Positions 15,329-25,685 of a DNA stretch of 53,740 nucleotides are shown one piece after another. The DNA lies in the NCBI GenBank assembly GCA_904420575.1, contig CAJFVW010000122.1:1-53740 (forward strand), in the 5' to 3' direction. The notes beneath the pieces are model-generated. The model was not told where the DNA came from, did no database searches, and worked only from the letters and a program-made list of their open reading frames with translations. Positions within the stretch are counted from its first letter, which is position 1; every line of letters starts with the position of its first letter. The translations under genes were made by a program, and so were the position numbers. The stretch comes from an uncultured Gordonibacter sp. Its GTDB lineage: Bacteria; Actinomycetota; Coriobacteriia; Coriobacteriales; Eggerthellaceae.

Positions 15329-16365
15329 TGGAAACCATGCATACCGTATGCTCCGAATGTTTGCGCGAAGTCGATGCCGCGTATGTCGTCGAACACGAGG
15401 CGGTTGATATCCGAGGGGTTTCTGTTGAGGGAGAGTTCAAGCATTTGATCTGCCCAGAATGCGGAGAGCGCATCGGGCAACTTGATATTGCGGGACGCAA
15501 TCTCGACAAGATGTATCGCGCCTATCGGGAGAAGCTCGACATCCCCCAGCCCGAAGAGATCGTGGCGCTGCGCAAGGGCTATGGCTTCACGCAGCGGGTG
15601 TTTGCCGCGATTCTAGACATTGGCGTGGCCAGCCTCCAGCGGTACGAGCAAGGCGCCTTGGCAAGCGATTCCCATGCCCAGCTGTTGAGGCAGGCGCGCG
15701 ACCCGCGGTTCCTGCGAGACCGCTTGCGGCAGGGCGCGCGCAAGCTTTCCGAAGAGGAGCGCGCCCATGCCCTGCAGGCGGTGACCGCGCAGTGCTCGGG
15801 GCGCGTCGACTACGCGGTCATCCGCTTCGACGTCTTGGATGGCATGGCGCATGAAGAATCGTTGGAAACGGGCATGCGCGCGTTCGACCCTGATCGGCTG
15901 CGAGAGGTCGTCGCGTATTTGGCTGCGCACGTGCGCGATCTGTACCGGACGAAGCTGAACAAGATTCTGTTCTATCTTGATTTCGCGTCGTATCGGGACA
16001 CGGGACGGGGCTTTACCGGCCTGCGCTACGCCAAGGCCGATTTCGGGCCGGTGCCCGACCAGTACGAGCTCATGATGGGAGCGCTGGTGGACGGCGCGGC
16101 GCTTGCCTTGCGGGAGCAGGGCGAAGGCCAGGTGGTAGTGGCGCGGCGCGGCGCCGATCTTTCGTCGTTTACGCCCGACGAGGTAGCCCGGCTGGACGCC
16201 GTGTGCGCATTTGCGAACACCTTCGAGACGGCTTCTGCGTTGTCGGAGTTCTCGCACCAGGAACCTGGCTGGTGCGAAACGCCCACAGGGTCCCTCATTC
16301 CGTATGCCTATGCCGAAGGCCTGCAATGGGGCGGGGCGGATGGCGGTCCCATCGCGCAGCCATGA
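15328..16365 (+). CDS. Antitoxin: MqsA-like zinc finger, XRE helix-turn-helix and SocA/Panacea (DUF4065) domain
   Basis: 345 residues in three parts. Residues 8-45 hold a CxxC...CxxC zinc site (C8, C11, C42, C45) like the N-terminus of MqsA/YgiT. Residues ~72-125 form an XRE-type helix-turn-helix (FTQRVFAAILDIGVASLQRY). Residues ~195-310 are a Panacea/SocA-like domain: KLNKILFYLDFASY, TGLRYAKADFGPVPDQYELM. Panacea is a promiscuous antitoxin domain known to neutralise many toxin folds. It should bind the upstream protein and repress the operon through the dyad at 14855-14870. The pair is a self-contained module between the AOR operon and enolase, which suggests acquisition. Confidence 0.78.
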   Translation: METMHTVCSECLREVDAAYVVEHEAVDIRGVSVEGEFKHLICPECGERIGQLDIAGRNLDKMYRAYREKLDIPQPEEIVALRKGYGFTQRVFAAILDIGVASLQRYEQGALASDSHAQLLRQARDPRFLRDRLRQGARKLSEEERAHALQAVTAQCSGRVDYAVIRFDVLDGMAHEESLETGMRAFDPDRLREVVAYLAAHVRDLYRTKLNKILFYLDFASYRDTGRGFTGLRYAKADFGPVPDQYELMMGALVDGAALALREQGEGQVVVARRGADLSSFTPDEVARLDAVCAFANTFETASALSEFSHQEPGWCETPTGSLIPYAYAEGLQWGGADGGPIAQP

Positions 16366-16504
16366 TCGGAGGGCGGCCAGCCACTCGCGGCTTGGCGAAG
16401 GACGCCGCGCCATCCGACGAGGCTCAGGACCTGGGCAGGAGGGAGGCTGCGTCGGGCGTTTCGCGGGGCCGCGCGCGTCTTCGGCGTTGGGCCGATGCGC
16501 GTGA

Positions 16505-17938
<1,434 letters not shown>

Positions 17939-17955
17939 GCCGGACGCGGATCCCA

Positions 17956-17984
17956 CAGGGACGGCGCGTCCGGCGCCGTCCCTG
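17956..17984 (+). terminator. Hairpin terminator of enolase
   Basis: A 12-bp stem CAGGGACGGCGC / GCGCCGTCCCTG with a 5-base loop, 17 bases after the stop. No T tract; a run of Cs follows. The core GGGACGGC also appears in the hairpins at 6148 and 21455. Confidence 0.65.
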
Positions 17985-18036
17985 CCATGTCCCCCCCCGG
18001 AGGGGATGTTTCTTTCGAGCCTGCCCGACTGCCCGC

Positions 18037-19614
18037 CTACTTGACGCACGCCTCGTAGGCGCTGCGCGCTGCGATGCGGCCGGAATTGCAGTTGTTGGCG
18101 TTGCACGAGGCCGGAATGCTCATCGTGTACGTTTCGCGATAGAGGTTGCAGCCGTCGGTGCCGGCAGCGTACAGGCCCGGAATAGGCTCGCCCTTCGCCG
18201 TGACGACTTCCATCTTGCGATTCGTGTCGATACCCCCGATGGAGGTCCAGAACGCCATGTCTTGGCGGAAGATGTAGAACGGTGCGGTCTTGATGGGCAC
18301 CAGTTCCGCCGCATCCTTGTTGAAGTCTTCGTCCACGGCCTTGTCGCACAGCTCGTTGTACCGTTTCACGGTGGCCTCGAAAACGGCCGCGTCCAATCCT
18401 TGAAGCTCGGCCAGCTCCTTGATGGTGTCGGCCTTGTAGACGTTGTCGCCGGGACATTGCGCGGCGGCTTCGTCCATGTCGGCCTGCAGCCCCTCGTAGC
18501 CGGTGCGGGAGACGAACTCGTCGATGACGTCCTTGCTCATCACCAGGTAGGACTCGGCTTGCGTGTGCACCGCGTTTCCCACGCACTGCGGCACGAAGGA
18601 GCCGCAGCCTTCGTTCGTGTAGCGTTCGGCGTCCTGGTTCACCCACAGCACGGGACCGCCTCGGTGGATGGTCTGGCTCATGTCGGCGAAGAAGTCGATG
18701 CCGAAGGAGTACGCCTCGCGCAGGAAGCACCGCTCGCGCGAGACGTCGTGCGCCCCTGCGGAGGTGGCCATGCGCAACCCGTCGCCGTCGTGGCCGTTGA
18801 CGCCGTTGTTGTGGGAATACGTGAGGTCCCATCCGCGCTCCGCCATGGTTTCCTCGTTTTGCGCATAGCCTCCCGACGTGAGGATGACCGCCTTCGCGTT
18901 CACCTCCAGGATGCTGCCGTCGGGCTTTTCGGCATAGAGGCCCTTCACCGCCCCGTTCTCGACAACGAGGTCGAGCGCCGGCGTGTCGGCCATGACGACG
19001 GCGCCCAGCTTTTGAGCGCTTTCGAGCATGGGGTCGATGTAGTTGCTGCCGCTGCCTTCCTCGAACCAATGGAAGCAGTCGAACTTGCCCAAGCCATGGT
19101 AGTCGTCCACCACGCCGGAAAACTTCACGCCATGCGACGCCATCCAGTCGATGTTCTCTCCAGAGGCGTCCGCCAGGTCCTTCCACAGCAGGTTGTTGAT
19201 GCGGTAGTTGAAGAACTCCTGTTCGGCGGCTATGATGTCGGTGAAGGTGACGCCGTCGCCCACGCCGAGCTCCTTCTGCATCTGGGAGCCGATGGCGAAC
19301 ATGCCCTCGGTGAGCCGCCCGTTTCCGCCCGTCACGTCGGACTTCTCTAGAAGCAGCGTCGTAGCGCCGAGCTCGGCGGCCTGCACGGTGGCCGCCACGC
19401 CCGAGGCACCCGAACCCACCACCACGATATCGACGTCCATCGTTTCGTCCGGGCTGTACGAGGCTGCGCCTCCATTCGTTTCCTCGTTCGCCTTCGTGGC
19501 GCCACCGTCTCCGTTCGAGCTGCAACCCCCCAGCATGCCGGCAGTGGCCAGCGCTGCGGCCGCAACGCCCGCACCCTGCAGGAAACCTCGACGCGTCACG
19601 TTCGATTCTGTCAT
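18037..19614 (-). CDS. Tat-exported lipoprotein flavoenzyme, fumarate-reductase/flavocytochrome-c FAD family
   Basis: 525 residues. Signal VTRRGFLQGAGVAAAALA (R8-R9) with a lipobox ending at Cys31 (MLGGC), so it is a membrane-anchored exported protein. The FAD domain starts at ~60 with VDIVVVGSGASGVAATVQAA and TGGNGRLTEG, and closes with GLYAAGTDGCNLYRETYTMS. This family reduces or oxidises small organic acids, steroids, catechols or similar electron acceptors; no heme c motif (CxxCH) is present, so electrons must come from another protein. The substrate cannot be told. Start ATG 19614 has GGAGGG 9 bases before it. It is divergent from a LuxR-type membrane regulator. Confidence 0.9.
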   Translation of the reverse strand: MTESNVTRRGFLQGAGVAAAALATAGMLGGCSSNGDGGATKANEETNGGAASYSPDETMDVDIVVVGSGASGVAATVQAAELGATTLLLEKSDVTGGNGRLTEGMFAIGSQMQKELGVGDGVTFTDIIAAEQEFFNYRINNLLWKDLADASGENIDWMASHGVKFSGVVDDYHGLGKFDCFHWFEEGSGSNYIDPMLESAQKLGAVVMADTPALDLVVENGAVKGLYAEKPDGSILEVNAKAVILTSGGYAQNEETMAERGWDLTYSHNNGVNGHDGDGLRMATSAGAHDVSRERCFLREAYSFGIDFFADMSQTIHRGGPVLWVNQDAERYTNEGCGSFVPQCVGNAVHTQAESYLVMSKDVIDEFVSRTGYEGLQADMDEAAAQCPGDNVYKADTIKELAELQGLDAAVFEATVKRYNELCDKAVDEDFNKDAAELVPIKTAPFYIFRQDMAFWTSIGGIDTNRKMEVVTAKGEPIPGLYAAGTDGCNLYRETYTMSIPASCNANNCNSGRIAARSAYEACVK

Positions 19615-19717
19615 GGGTTTCTCCCTCCGTATCGTTTCGTCGATGCCCGGCTCTCCGCTTGCGCTTCTTCCTTCTGTCCGCTAGTCTAGAGGGCCTTGCT
19701 ATGCATGATGGGCGCAG

Positions 19718-19734
19718 ATGCCCGTTTCGGGTAT
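19718..19734. promoter_or_regulatory. Inverted repeat in the divergent promoter region
   Basis: ATGCCCG-TTT-CGGGTAT, one mismatch, about halfway between the flavoenzyme start (19614) and the regulator start. Two further small dyads (CCGCTTTTGCGG at 19735-19746; TCGGT/ACCGA at 19754-19767) follow. Candidate operators, by position only. Confidence 0.4.
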
Positions 19735-19808
19735 CCGCTTTTGCGGTGGATTTTCGGTCGAAACCGATGGGGGATCTGTGGGCCGTTGCGGGGGAGGGAG
19801 GGTTTGTT

Positions 19809-21467
19809 TTGGCCGATGAACGGCAGAAACAGGACGCTTGGCAGACCGAGCCGGAAGCAGCCGGAAAATGTGGAACGTCTACGGGCCCTGCCGCCGGTCG
19901 GCAGGCGCGCGTCACGCTCGGCGACTGGCTCGTGCTGCATTGCCTTGGATTTGGCGCCTGCTGGGGCTGGGTGCACGTCGCGTTTTTCTCGGCGGTGTTC
20001 TGGACCGGCTCGGGCGAGGAATTGAGCTTGACGGCATGGCTGGTCAACGTGCTTGCGAACGGATGCGCCATGGTCGTGTTCGGCTGCCTTTCGGTCCGTT
20101 GCGCGCCCTTGGGCGCCAGGCGCGGGTTGGTCGTCGCGCTCGTCGCGCTGACGGTGGTGGGCACGGTCGGGCTTGCCTGGGGGTCGGCGCTTTCCGATGC
20201 GTGGGTGTATTTGTCGTCTGCCTTTTCAGGCGTGGGCACGGCCGGCCTGTTGCTGTTATGGGCAGAGGAGTACCGAGGCATTTCCCCGACCTATGCAAAG
20301 CGGCGAACCATCCCGGCGTCTATGATCATGGGCGTGTTCTACTACCTTCTCATCAGCATGCTTCCTCCTGTAGCGGCGGTCGTGGCCACCATGTTCTTGC
20401 CCGTTGTCTCCGTGGTGCTGCTCCGCCTGACGCGGCGCATGGAGCGCGGCGATGTGGCCGAAGAGGCGTTTGGGCGTGCCGATCCGGAATCGGACGCGTT
20501 TTTCTGCGATGTCCACGGCGTGCGGCGGGGGCGTCTGAGGAACGCGGTCCGTTACGCGGTGCCCGTGCGTTTCGTCGCCTTCACGGCGGTGTACTGCTTG
20601 GCGCCTGGGTTCATGCGCGGCCACACGTCGGCGCTGCCGTTCGCTTCGGCTGGCGGGATCGGCGAGGCGACGTTCGCAGGCGTTGCGATAGTGATGGTTG
20701 CGGTGGCCGTTGCGAGCGTGGCTTTGCTTGGCGAGGCCAAGATCGACCTGGCTTACAAGCTTGTGGTTCCCCTCATGGCCGCAGGACTGCTGCTTCTTCC
20801 GTTTTTGGGCGCAGGACAGGAAACCCTTGCTGCCGTGGCCATCATGTCGGGCTACATCCTGTTCGAGATGTACGTGTGGGCTTCGCTCGTCGACCGGGCT
20901 TCGAACGTGAGCGCCCCCACGGCGCTGGTGTTCGGGTTGGGCAAGTCGGGCATGAACGTGGGCCTTGTCGCGGGCACGTTCGTGGGGTTCTATTTCGGAT
21001 CGAGCTCGTCCATGCTGCTCGTGGGCGTTTTGGTATTTATCGTGTATCTGTTCATCGTCATGGAAAACGCCGCGTCGCCGGGAATCGGCGTGGCGTTGTC
21101 TCCTTCCCTGGTCGACCAGAACGCCCAAGGCGACGTCGCGCCCGGGAAGGTGACGATCGCCGAGGCGGCGCAGATGAACCTTTCCGAGGTGTTCAACGCC
21201 ATGCTCGACGACGTGTGCGCGGCGGTTTCCGAAACCTACGGGCTTTCCAAGCGCGAAGCGCAGGTGCTCGCCCTGCTTGCGCGCGGACGCAGCCTGCAAT
21301 CCATCGCCGATGCGCTTTGCGTGGCGTACAGCACGGTGAAGACGCACACCGACCGCATCTATGCGAAGACGGGCGTCCATTCGCGGCAGGAGCTCATCGA
21401 CCTGCTGGAAAGGTCGGGACAGGTGTGCTCCGAAAGCGAGGCCGGGTCTTCTTCGCCGTCCCGATGA
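19809..21467 (+). CDS. LuxR-family regulator with N-terminal multi-helix membrane domain
   Basis: 552 residues if TTG 19809 is used, which has GGGAGGGAGGG about 6 bases before it; ATG 19767 is the main alternative but has no such site. After ~45 soluble residues come 10-12 hydrophobic segments (first one LGDWLVLHCLGFGACWGWVH), a linker rich in acidic residues, and a LuxR helix-turn-helix at the end: LSKREAQVLALLARGRSLQS and VAYSTVKTHTDRIYAKTGVHS. It is transcribed away from the Tat flavoenzyme at 18037 and probably controls it. The stop TGA (21465-21467) lies in the loop of a hairpin. Confidence 0.87.
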   Translation: MADERQKQDAWQTEPEAAGKCGTSTGPAAGRQARVTLGDWLVLHCLGFGACWGWVHVAFFSAVFWTGSGEELSLTAWLVNVLANGCAMVVFGCLSVRCAPLGARRGLVVALVALTVVGTVGLAWGSALSDAWVYLSSAFSGVGTAGLLLLWAEEYRGISPTYAKRRTIPASMIMGVFYYLLISMLPPVAAVVATMFLPVVSVVLLRLTRRMERGDVAEEAFGRADPESDAFFCDVHGVRRGRLRNAVRYAVPVRFVAFTAVYCLAPGFMRGHTSALPFASAGGIGEATFAGVAIVMVAVAVASVALLGEAKIDLAYKLVVPLMAAGLLLLPFLGAGQETLAAVAIMSGYILFEMYVWASLVDRASNVSAPTALVFGLGKSGMNVGLVAGTFVGFYFGSSSSMLLVGVLVFIVYLFIVMENAASPGIGVALSPSLVDQNAQGDVAPGKVTIAEAAQMNLSEVFNAMLDDVCAAVSETYGLSKREAQVLALLARGRSLQSIADALCVAYSTVKTHTDRIYAKTGVHSRQELIDLLERSGQVCSESEAGSSSPSR

Positions 21468-21475
21468 GGGACGGC
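21455..21475 (+). terminator. Hairpin whose loop holds the stop codon
   Basis: GCCGTCCC-GATGA-GGGACGGC; the TGA of the regulator gene is within the 5-base loop. No T tract follows. The stem core is the same as in the hairpins after the helical protein and enolase. Confidence 0.5.
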
Positions 21476-21576
21476 CGTGACGCTTTGGGCCTCGCGGAGA
21501 CGGGCTGCCGAGAGCTGCAGGACAAGGGCGCCGGAGGGCCGAGGGCCAACGGGCCGTGTCGCAACACGGCGTGGCG

Positions 21577-23451
21577 TCAGAGGGCTTGCAGAGGGGGCTT
21601 CTCGGGCCGGTTCAGCAGATGGCCGACGACGAAGGCTATGGGGGCAGGGGCTTCCCCTTGCTGGGCACGCAGGCACGCGCGCTCGAGACGGGAAAGGCCC
21701 GGTCCGCACGCATCCGTTCCTTCCTGCGCCAAACGCCGCGCGCCGGCTAGGTTGCCGACGGCCACGCGGCGCATGATGCCGGGCACGTCCAGGTCGGGGG
21801 CGCTTCGGTTGCAGCGCGGATGCTCGCAGAAGCAGCAGCGCCGCGCCGCGTTGGCGAGCGCCGTCCCTTGCTCGTCCGTGCCCGCAAGGTGGAGCGTGGC
21901 GTCGTGGCCGCGCGGCACTTCGCGCACGTAGCCGGGCATGTCGGGCCGCCACGCGAACGGTTCCTTGCCGCATTCCTTCAGCACGGCGTTCGCCGCGGCT
22001 ATGCCCGAGATGGTGACGGTGGGCGTGCCCGTTCCCATGACGGTGGATTCGCCGCAGCAGTAGAGCCCCTTCCAGCGGGTGCGCGTGTGCTGGCGCTTCA
22101 TCAGGTGCTGTCCCATCATCTGCTTCGGTCCGGCCACGGCTCCGCGGTACTTGCCGGCATACCGCGATATGGTGGCCGGGGTGGCCACTTCGCAGTGCAG
22201 GACGGCCTGGCCGATGCCCGGACAGCGTCGTTCCAACACGCCGAGGAACCGGCGGACCAGCCTGCGCTTCATTTGCAGGCATCCTTGGGGGTCAAGCGGG
22301 TCCGTCGCGTCAAGGCACGGCCCCACCACGGTGAGCACGTGGGTGCCGGGAGGGCAGAGCGTGGGGTCGTCGAGACTCATGGCATAGGCCGTGACCTCGT
22401 CGTCGGCCAAACGGTCCGGGTGCAGCGCGAACATCTCCACCGGCAAGGCGTCGGTGGGCACCACCTCGGCGCGCACCAGCAGATACACGACGGCGCTGGC
22501 GGCGGTGGGCACCAGGCTTTCCACCCACCGCTGCTCCCTTCGGCTCGCCTTCCCCGGCGGCAGCAGCCGGCGGTACAGGTCCCATACGGTGCCGGCATGC
22601 ACGACGGTCGCCGCGTGGAATTCCTCGCCGCCAACGCATCGCACGCCGCAGGGCCGCCCGCCCTCGAACAGGATGCCCTCCACTTCGCGCCGCATGAGCA
22701 TGGTGCCGCCGTGGGCTTCGATGGCCTTTTCCAGCTTGCCCGGCAACATGAGCGTGGATCCGGCCGGGTAGTACGTGCCGCCCACGTGGTTGTCCACGAA
22801 CATGACGGCGCCCAGGACGGCGGGCGTCTCGGCGGCCGTGGTGTAGCAGTAGGTGGAGCACAGCTTGTCGAAGAATTGGAAGATGCCGGGGTCTTCGAAA
22901 TAGCGGCCCAGCAGGTCGGCGACGCTGCGGTTCATGAGGCCCAGGAACTGCAGGTACGACCGCGGGTGGGCTTTGATCTGCGGCATCATCCGCTTCCCGT
23001 CCATCTCGTCGGGCGTGGTGAATGTCGGCGTGCCGACGACGACGTCGCGGTACAGCGTCTCCAGGTCGGCGTAGAAGCGTTTGATGGCCGCCCGTTCGCC
23101 GGGGAACAATCCTGCGAGGTCGTCGGTGAACCGTTCCAGGTCGGGCTTGAACTCGATGCGCTTCCCGGCGAAGTCGAGGGCGTACATGGATTCGTGGCGG
23201 ATGACGTCGATGGGTTCTTCCAGCGCGTCGAACACGAAGCGGTGCGGGTTGAAGCCGTGCGCCCCGAACCCGAAGAGCATGGCCGCCCCTTGGTCGAACA
23301 GCGCGTCGCCACGCTTGAAGGCCCCGCAGGATCCGCCGGGATGGGCGTTGCGGTCGAGCACGCCCACGGAGAGCCCGCGCTTCGCCATGAGGCTGGCCGC
23401 CGTGAGCCCCGAGAGCCCCGCACCGATGACGAGCGCATCGAATTGCTGCAT
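21577..23451 (-). CDS. CrtI-like FAD oxidoreductase with C-terminal cysteine (Fer4_20-like) module
   Basis: 624 residues. ATG 23451 is chosen for AAGGAAGGA upstream; the frame is open to 23517. N-terminus MQQFDALVIGAGLSGLTAAS is an FAD dinucleotide fold; the body resembles phytoene desaturase/retinol saturase proteins (GTPTVTISGIAAANAVL near residue 500 is the FAD-contacting end). No signal peptide. The last ~90 residues add a module with CCFCEHPRCNRSAP then DVPGIMRRVAVGNLAGA, which matches the N-terminal [4Fe-4S] domain of the glutamate synthase small subunit (C-x2-C-x4-C-x3-C-P), except that the fourth Cys is Ala. Substrate unknown; carotenoid genes are absent. Convergent with the LuxR-type gene at 19809. 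Confidence 0.8.
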   Translation of the reverse strand: MQQFDALVIGAGLSGLTAASLMAKRGLSVGVLDRNAHPGGSCGAFKRGDALFDQGAAMLFGFGAHGFNPHRFVFDALEEPIDVIRHESMYALDFAGKRIEFKPDLERFTDDLAGLFPGERAAIKRFYADLETLYRDVVVGTPTFTTPDEMDGKRMMPQIKAHPRSYLQFLGLMNRSVADLLGRYFEDPGIFQFFDKLCSTYCYTTAAETPAVLGAVMFVDNHVGGTYYPAGSTLMLPGKLEKAIEAHGGTMLMRREVEGILFEGGRPCGVRCVGGEEFHAATVVHAGTVWDLYRRLLPPGKASRREQRWVESLVPTAASAVVYLLVRAEVVPTDALPVEMFALHPDRLADDEVTAYAMSLDDPTLCPPGTHVLTVVGPCLDATDPLDPQGCLQMKRRLVRRFLGVLERRCPGIGQAVLHCEVATPATISRYAGKYRGAVAGPKQMMGQHLMKRQHTRTRWKGLYCCGESTVMGTGTPTVTISGIAAANAVLKECGKEPFAWRPDMPGYVREVPRGHDATLHLAGTDEQGTALANAARRCCFCEHPRCNRSAPDLDVPGIMRRVAVGNLAGARRLAQEGTDACGPGLSRLERACLRAQQGEAPAPIAFVVGHLLNRPEKPPLQAL

Positions 23452-23799
23452 GGAACCGTCCTTCCTTGGGTTGGAACCGACGGTACCATGGCAAAACGGC
23501 GGCATGCGGCTCTGCAACGTGCGCGTTGTCGGCGCGTTGCGCAGCCGTCAACTGTGGGGCGGCGGCCGATAGGGATGGGGAGAGGCGCGAGAGAAGATCG
23601 GGTGACGGGAAGGGAGGGGTTGGCGGTTGGCAGCGGGTGCGATCCGGCGCGTTGGCGGCGCGGGCGCTTCTGCGCGTTGTGCCGGGACGCTTCTGCAATC
23701 TTCTCGCCGTGCCCCTATTCTTCTAGCGCTATAATGGTCGCCATGCAAGTACCGACGCGTCGCGCAGCCAGGCGGCGCGTTTTCGCGAAAGGGGAACCG
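23452..23799. other. Divergent promoter gap between CrtI-like gene and moeA
   Basis: 348 bases without a gene. The right end carries the moeA -10 (TATAAT, 23730-23735). The left end carries the ribosome binding site of the minus-strand gene. Between them nothing was recognised. Confidence 0.45.
23730..23735 (+). promoter_or_regulatory. -10 element of moeA
   Basis: A consensus TATAAT preceded by CGC, 65 bases before ATG 23800. No convincing -35 at 16-18 bases. Confidence 0.55.
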
Positions 23800-25056
23800 A
23801 TGCCAGACATGATATCGCTCGAAGAAGCACGCGCCTTGGTGCTTTCCCAGGTGGAAGCCTTGCCCGTCGAGACGGTTTCGATACTCGACGCCGTGGGGCG
23901 CGTGGCGGCGGCGGACCTTCGCAGCGACATCGACATCTCGCCTTTCGCCCATTCGGCCATGGACGGGTTCGCCGTGCGTGCGGACGACCTGGCCGCCGCT
24001 TCCGAAGACGCGGCCGTCGAGCTGGACGTGATCGCGGAAGTGGCCGCGGGCGAAACCTACGACGGACCGATGGCGTCCGGCCAGTGCGTGCGCATCATGA
24101 CGGGCGCGCCCGTGCCCGACGACGCCGACGCCGTGGTGAAGTACGAGGTAGTCGGTGTGGTATCCGGCGACGGCAAGCCGGGAAGCCGCGTGTCGTTCTC
24201 GCATCCGGCGCAGCCGCGGGCGAACATCCGCGAAGCGGGCGAGGAAGCGAAGGCGGGCGAGGTCATCGTCGAAGCGGGAGAGGTCATCAGCACGGCCGGC
24301 GTCGGGTTTTTGGCCGGATGCGGCATCCTGGACGTGCCCATCTACCGCCGGCCGCGCGTGGCGGTGGCCGCCATCGGCTCGGAACTGGTGAATCCCGACG
24401 AGTTGCCCACGGCCGGCAAGATCCGCAACTCCAACAGCTACGCGCTGGCGGCGTGCGTGCAGGCGGCGGGCGGCGTGCCCACCATCCTGCCCATCGTGGA
24501 GGACACGCACGAGGCGCTCGCGCAGGTGGTGCGCGAGGCGACGTGCGACTACGATTTCGTCATCACGAGCGGAGGCGCCTCCAACGGTGATTTCGACTTC
24601 ATCAAGCCGGTGGTGGAAGACCTGGGCGAACTGCTCATGACCACCGTGAACATGCGACCCGGCAAGGCGCAGACGTTCGGCATCGTGCAGGGCACGCCCG
24701 TCTTCGGGCTGCCGGGGAACCCGGCTGCGGCCTACGTGGGGTTCGAGATGATCATCCGCCCGGCGCTGCGCAAGATGCAGGGCTACACGCATTTCGAGCG
24801 TCCGCGCGTCGTCGCGAAACTGTCGCGCGACGTGAAGAAGAACGACCCGCGCCGCATCTTTTTGCGCTCCACCCTGTACAAGAACGACGAGGGCGACTAC
24901 GTGGTCGCTCCGGCAAAGAACCAGAGTTCAGGGCTCTTCGGCGTCATCCAGCGCAGCAACTGCATGGCCATCATGCCCGAAGGCCTTGAATCCCGCAGCG
25001 CCGGCTCGCTGATCGAGTGCGTGCTGCTGGACGTGGCCGAGGAATCGAGCCTGTAG
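23800..25056 (+). CDS. moeA: Molybdopterin molybdenumtransferase MoeA
   Basis: 418 residues from ATG 23800 (GAAAGGGG 5 bases upstream); an in-frame ATG at 23734 overlaps the -10 and is rejected. MoeA inserts molybdate (or tungstate) into adenylylated molybdopterin. Seen: the N-terminal part with SPFAHSAMDGFAVRA, the MPT-binding fold with ITSGGASNGDFDFIKPVVED, VNMRPGKAQTFGIV and VFGLPGNPAAAYVGFEMIIR, then the small C-terminal beta domain. Normal length. Next gene moaB/mog starts 20 bases on with AAGGAGG, so the two are one operon. Confidence 0.95.
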   Translation: MPDMISLEEARALVLSQVEALPVETVSILDAVGRVAAADLRSDIDISPFAHSAMDGFAVRADDLAAASEDAAVELDVIAEVAAGETYDGPMASGQCVRIMTGAPVPDDADAVVKYEVVGVVSGDGKPGSRVSFSHPAQPRANIREAGEEAKAGEVIVEAGEVISTAGVGFLAGCGILDVPIYRRPRVAVAAIGSELVNPDELPTAGKIRNSNSYALAACVQAAGGVPTILPIVEDTHEALAQVVREATCDYDFVITSGGASNGDFDFIKPVVEDLGELLMTTVNMRPGKAQTFGIVQGTPVFGLPGNPAAAYVGFEMIIRPALRKMQGYTHFERPRVVAKLSRDVKKNDPRRIFLRSTLYKNDEGDYVVAPAKNQSSGLFGVIQRSNCMAIMPEGLESRSAGSLIECVLLDVAEESSL

Positions 25057-25075
25057 GTTGCAAGGAGGAAAAAGC

Positions 25076-25558
25076 ATGTCCGAACAGAACCTGAGATTCG
25101 CCATCGTCACGTGCTCGGATACCCGCAGCATGAAGGAAGACACGGCAGGCGCGGCGCTCGCGGCGCTCGTCGCCGAAAACGGCTGGGAATGTGCGAGCCA
25201 CGTGGTCGTGAAGGACGAGCGGGCGGACATCGCCGCGGCCATCGTCCATGCGTGCGACGAAGTGGGCGCCGACATCGTCCTCACGTGCGGCGGCAGCGGT
25301 CTTTCCCTGCGCGACGTGACGCCCGAGGCCACGCGCGACGTGTGCGAGCGCGACGTGCCCGGCATTGCTGAGGCCATGCGCTACCACAGCCTGCAGATCA
25401 CCCCGTTCGCCATGCTGTCGCGGGCCCTGTGCATGCAGCGGGGGCGCACCATCGTCATCAACCTGCCGGGCAGCGAGAAGGCCGCGCGCGAGAACTGGGA
25501 CGGCATCGTGGCCGCCCTGCCGCACGCCGCCAAGATGATGGCCGGCGGCGGGCACTAG
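25076..25558 (+). CDS. moaB: Molybdopterin adenylyltransferase family protein (MoaB/Mog)
   Basis: 160 residues from ATG 25076 with AAGGAGG. Small MPT-binding fold: FAIVTCSDTRSMKEDTAG, then TCGGSGLSLRDVTPEATRDV, the signature of MoaB/Mog. It activates molybdopterin with ATP so that MoeA can add the metal. Length and order right after moeA agree. Mog and MoaB cannot be told apart from this alone. A hairpin with the shared 21-base tail follows the stop. Confidence 0.9.
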   Translation: MSEQNLRFAIVTCSDTRSMKEDTAGAALAALVAENGWECASHVVVKDERADIAAAIVHACDEVGADIVLTCGGSGLSLRDVTPEATRDVCERDVPGIAEAMRYHSLQITPFAMLSRALCMQRGRTIVINLPGSEKAARENWDGIVAALPHAAKMMAGGGH

Positions 25559-25561
25559 GGT

Positions 25562-25601
25562 TTCCGCAAGCCTGCGGCAAGCGGAACGGGCCGACGCTGC
25601 G
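25562..25601 (+). repeat. Intergenic hairpin element, copy 1
   Basis: Hairpin TTCCGC-AA-GCC-TGC-GGC-AA-GCGGAA (25562-25586), starting 3 bases after the moaB stop. The 3' arm runs into a 21-base sequence (25581-25601) that is identical to 50888-50908, where it also follows a hairpin straight after a gene stop. Confidence 0.7.
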
Positions 25602-25639
25602 CCGTTGCCATCCAAAACACCGCCGCGCGTTTCCGCTCG

Positions 25640-25648
25640 TGCTATACT
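25640..25648 (+). promoter_or_regulatory. Extended -10 promoter of alanine racemase
   Basis: TGC then TATACT (25643-25648), 37 bases before GTG 25686. No clear -35. Confidence 0.6.
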
Positions 25649-25685
25649 GGGAGGTCGAACGACGAGCGGAAGAAAGGCTGATGCG

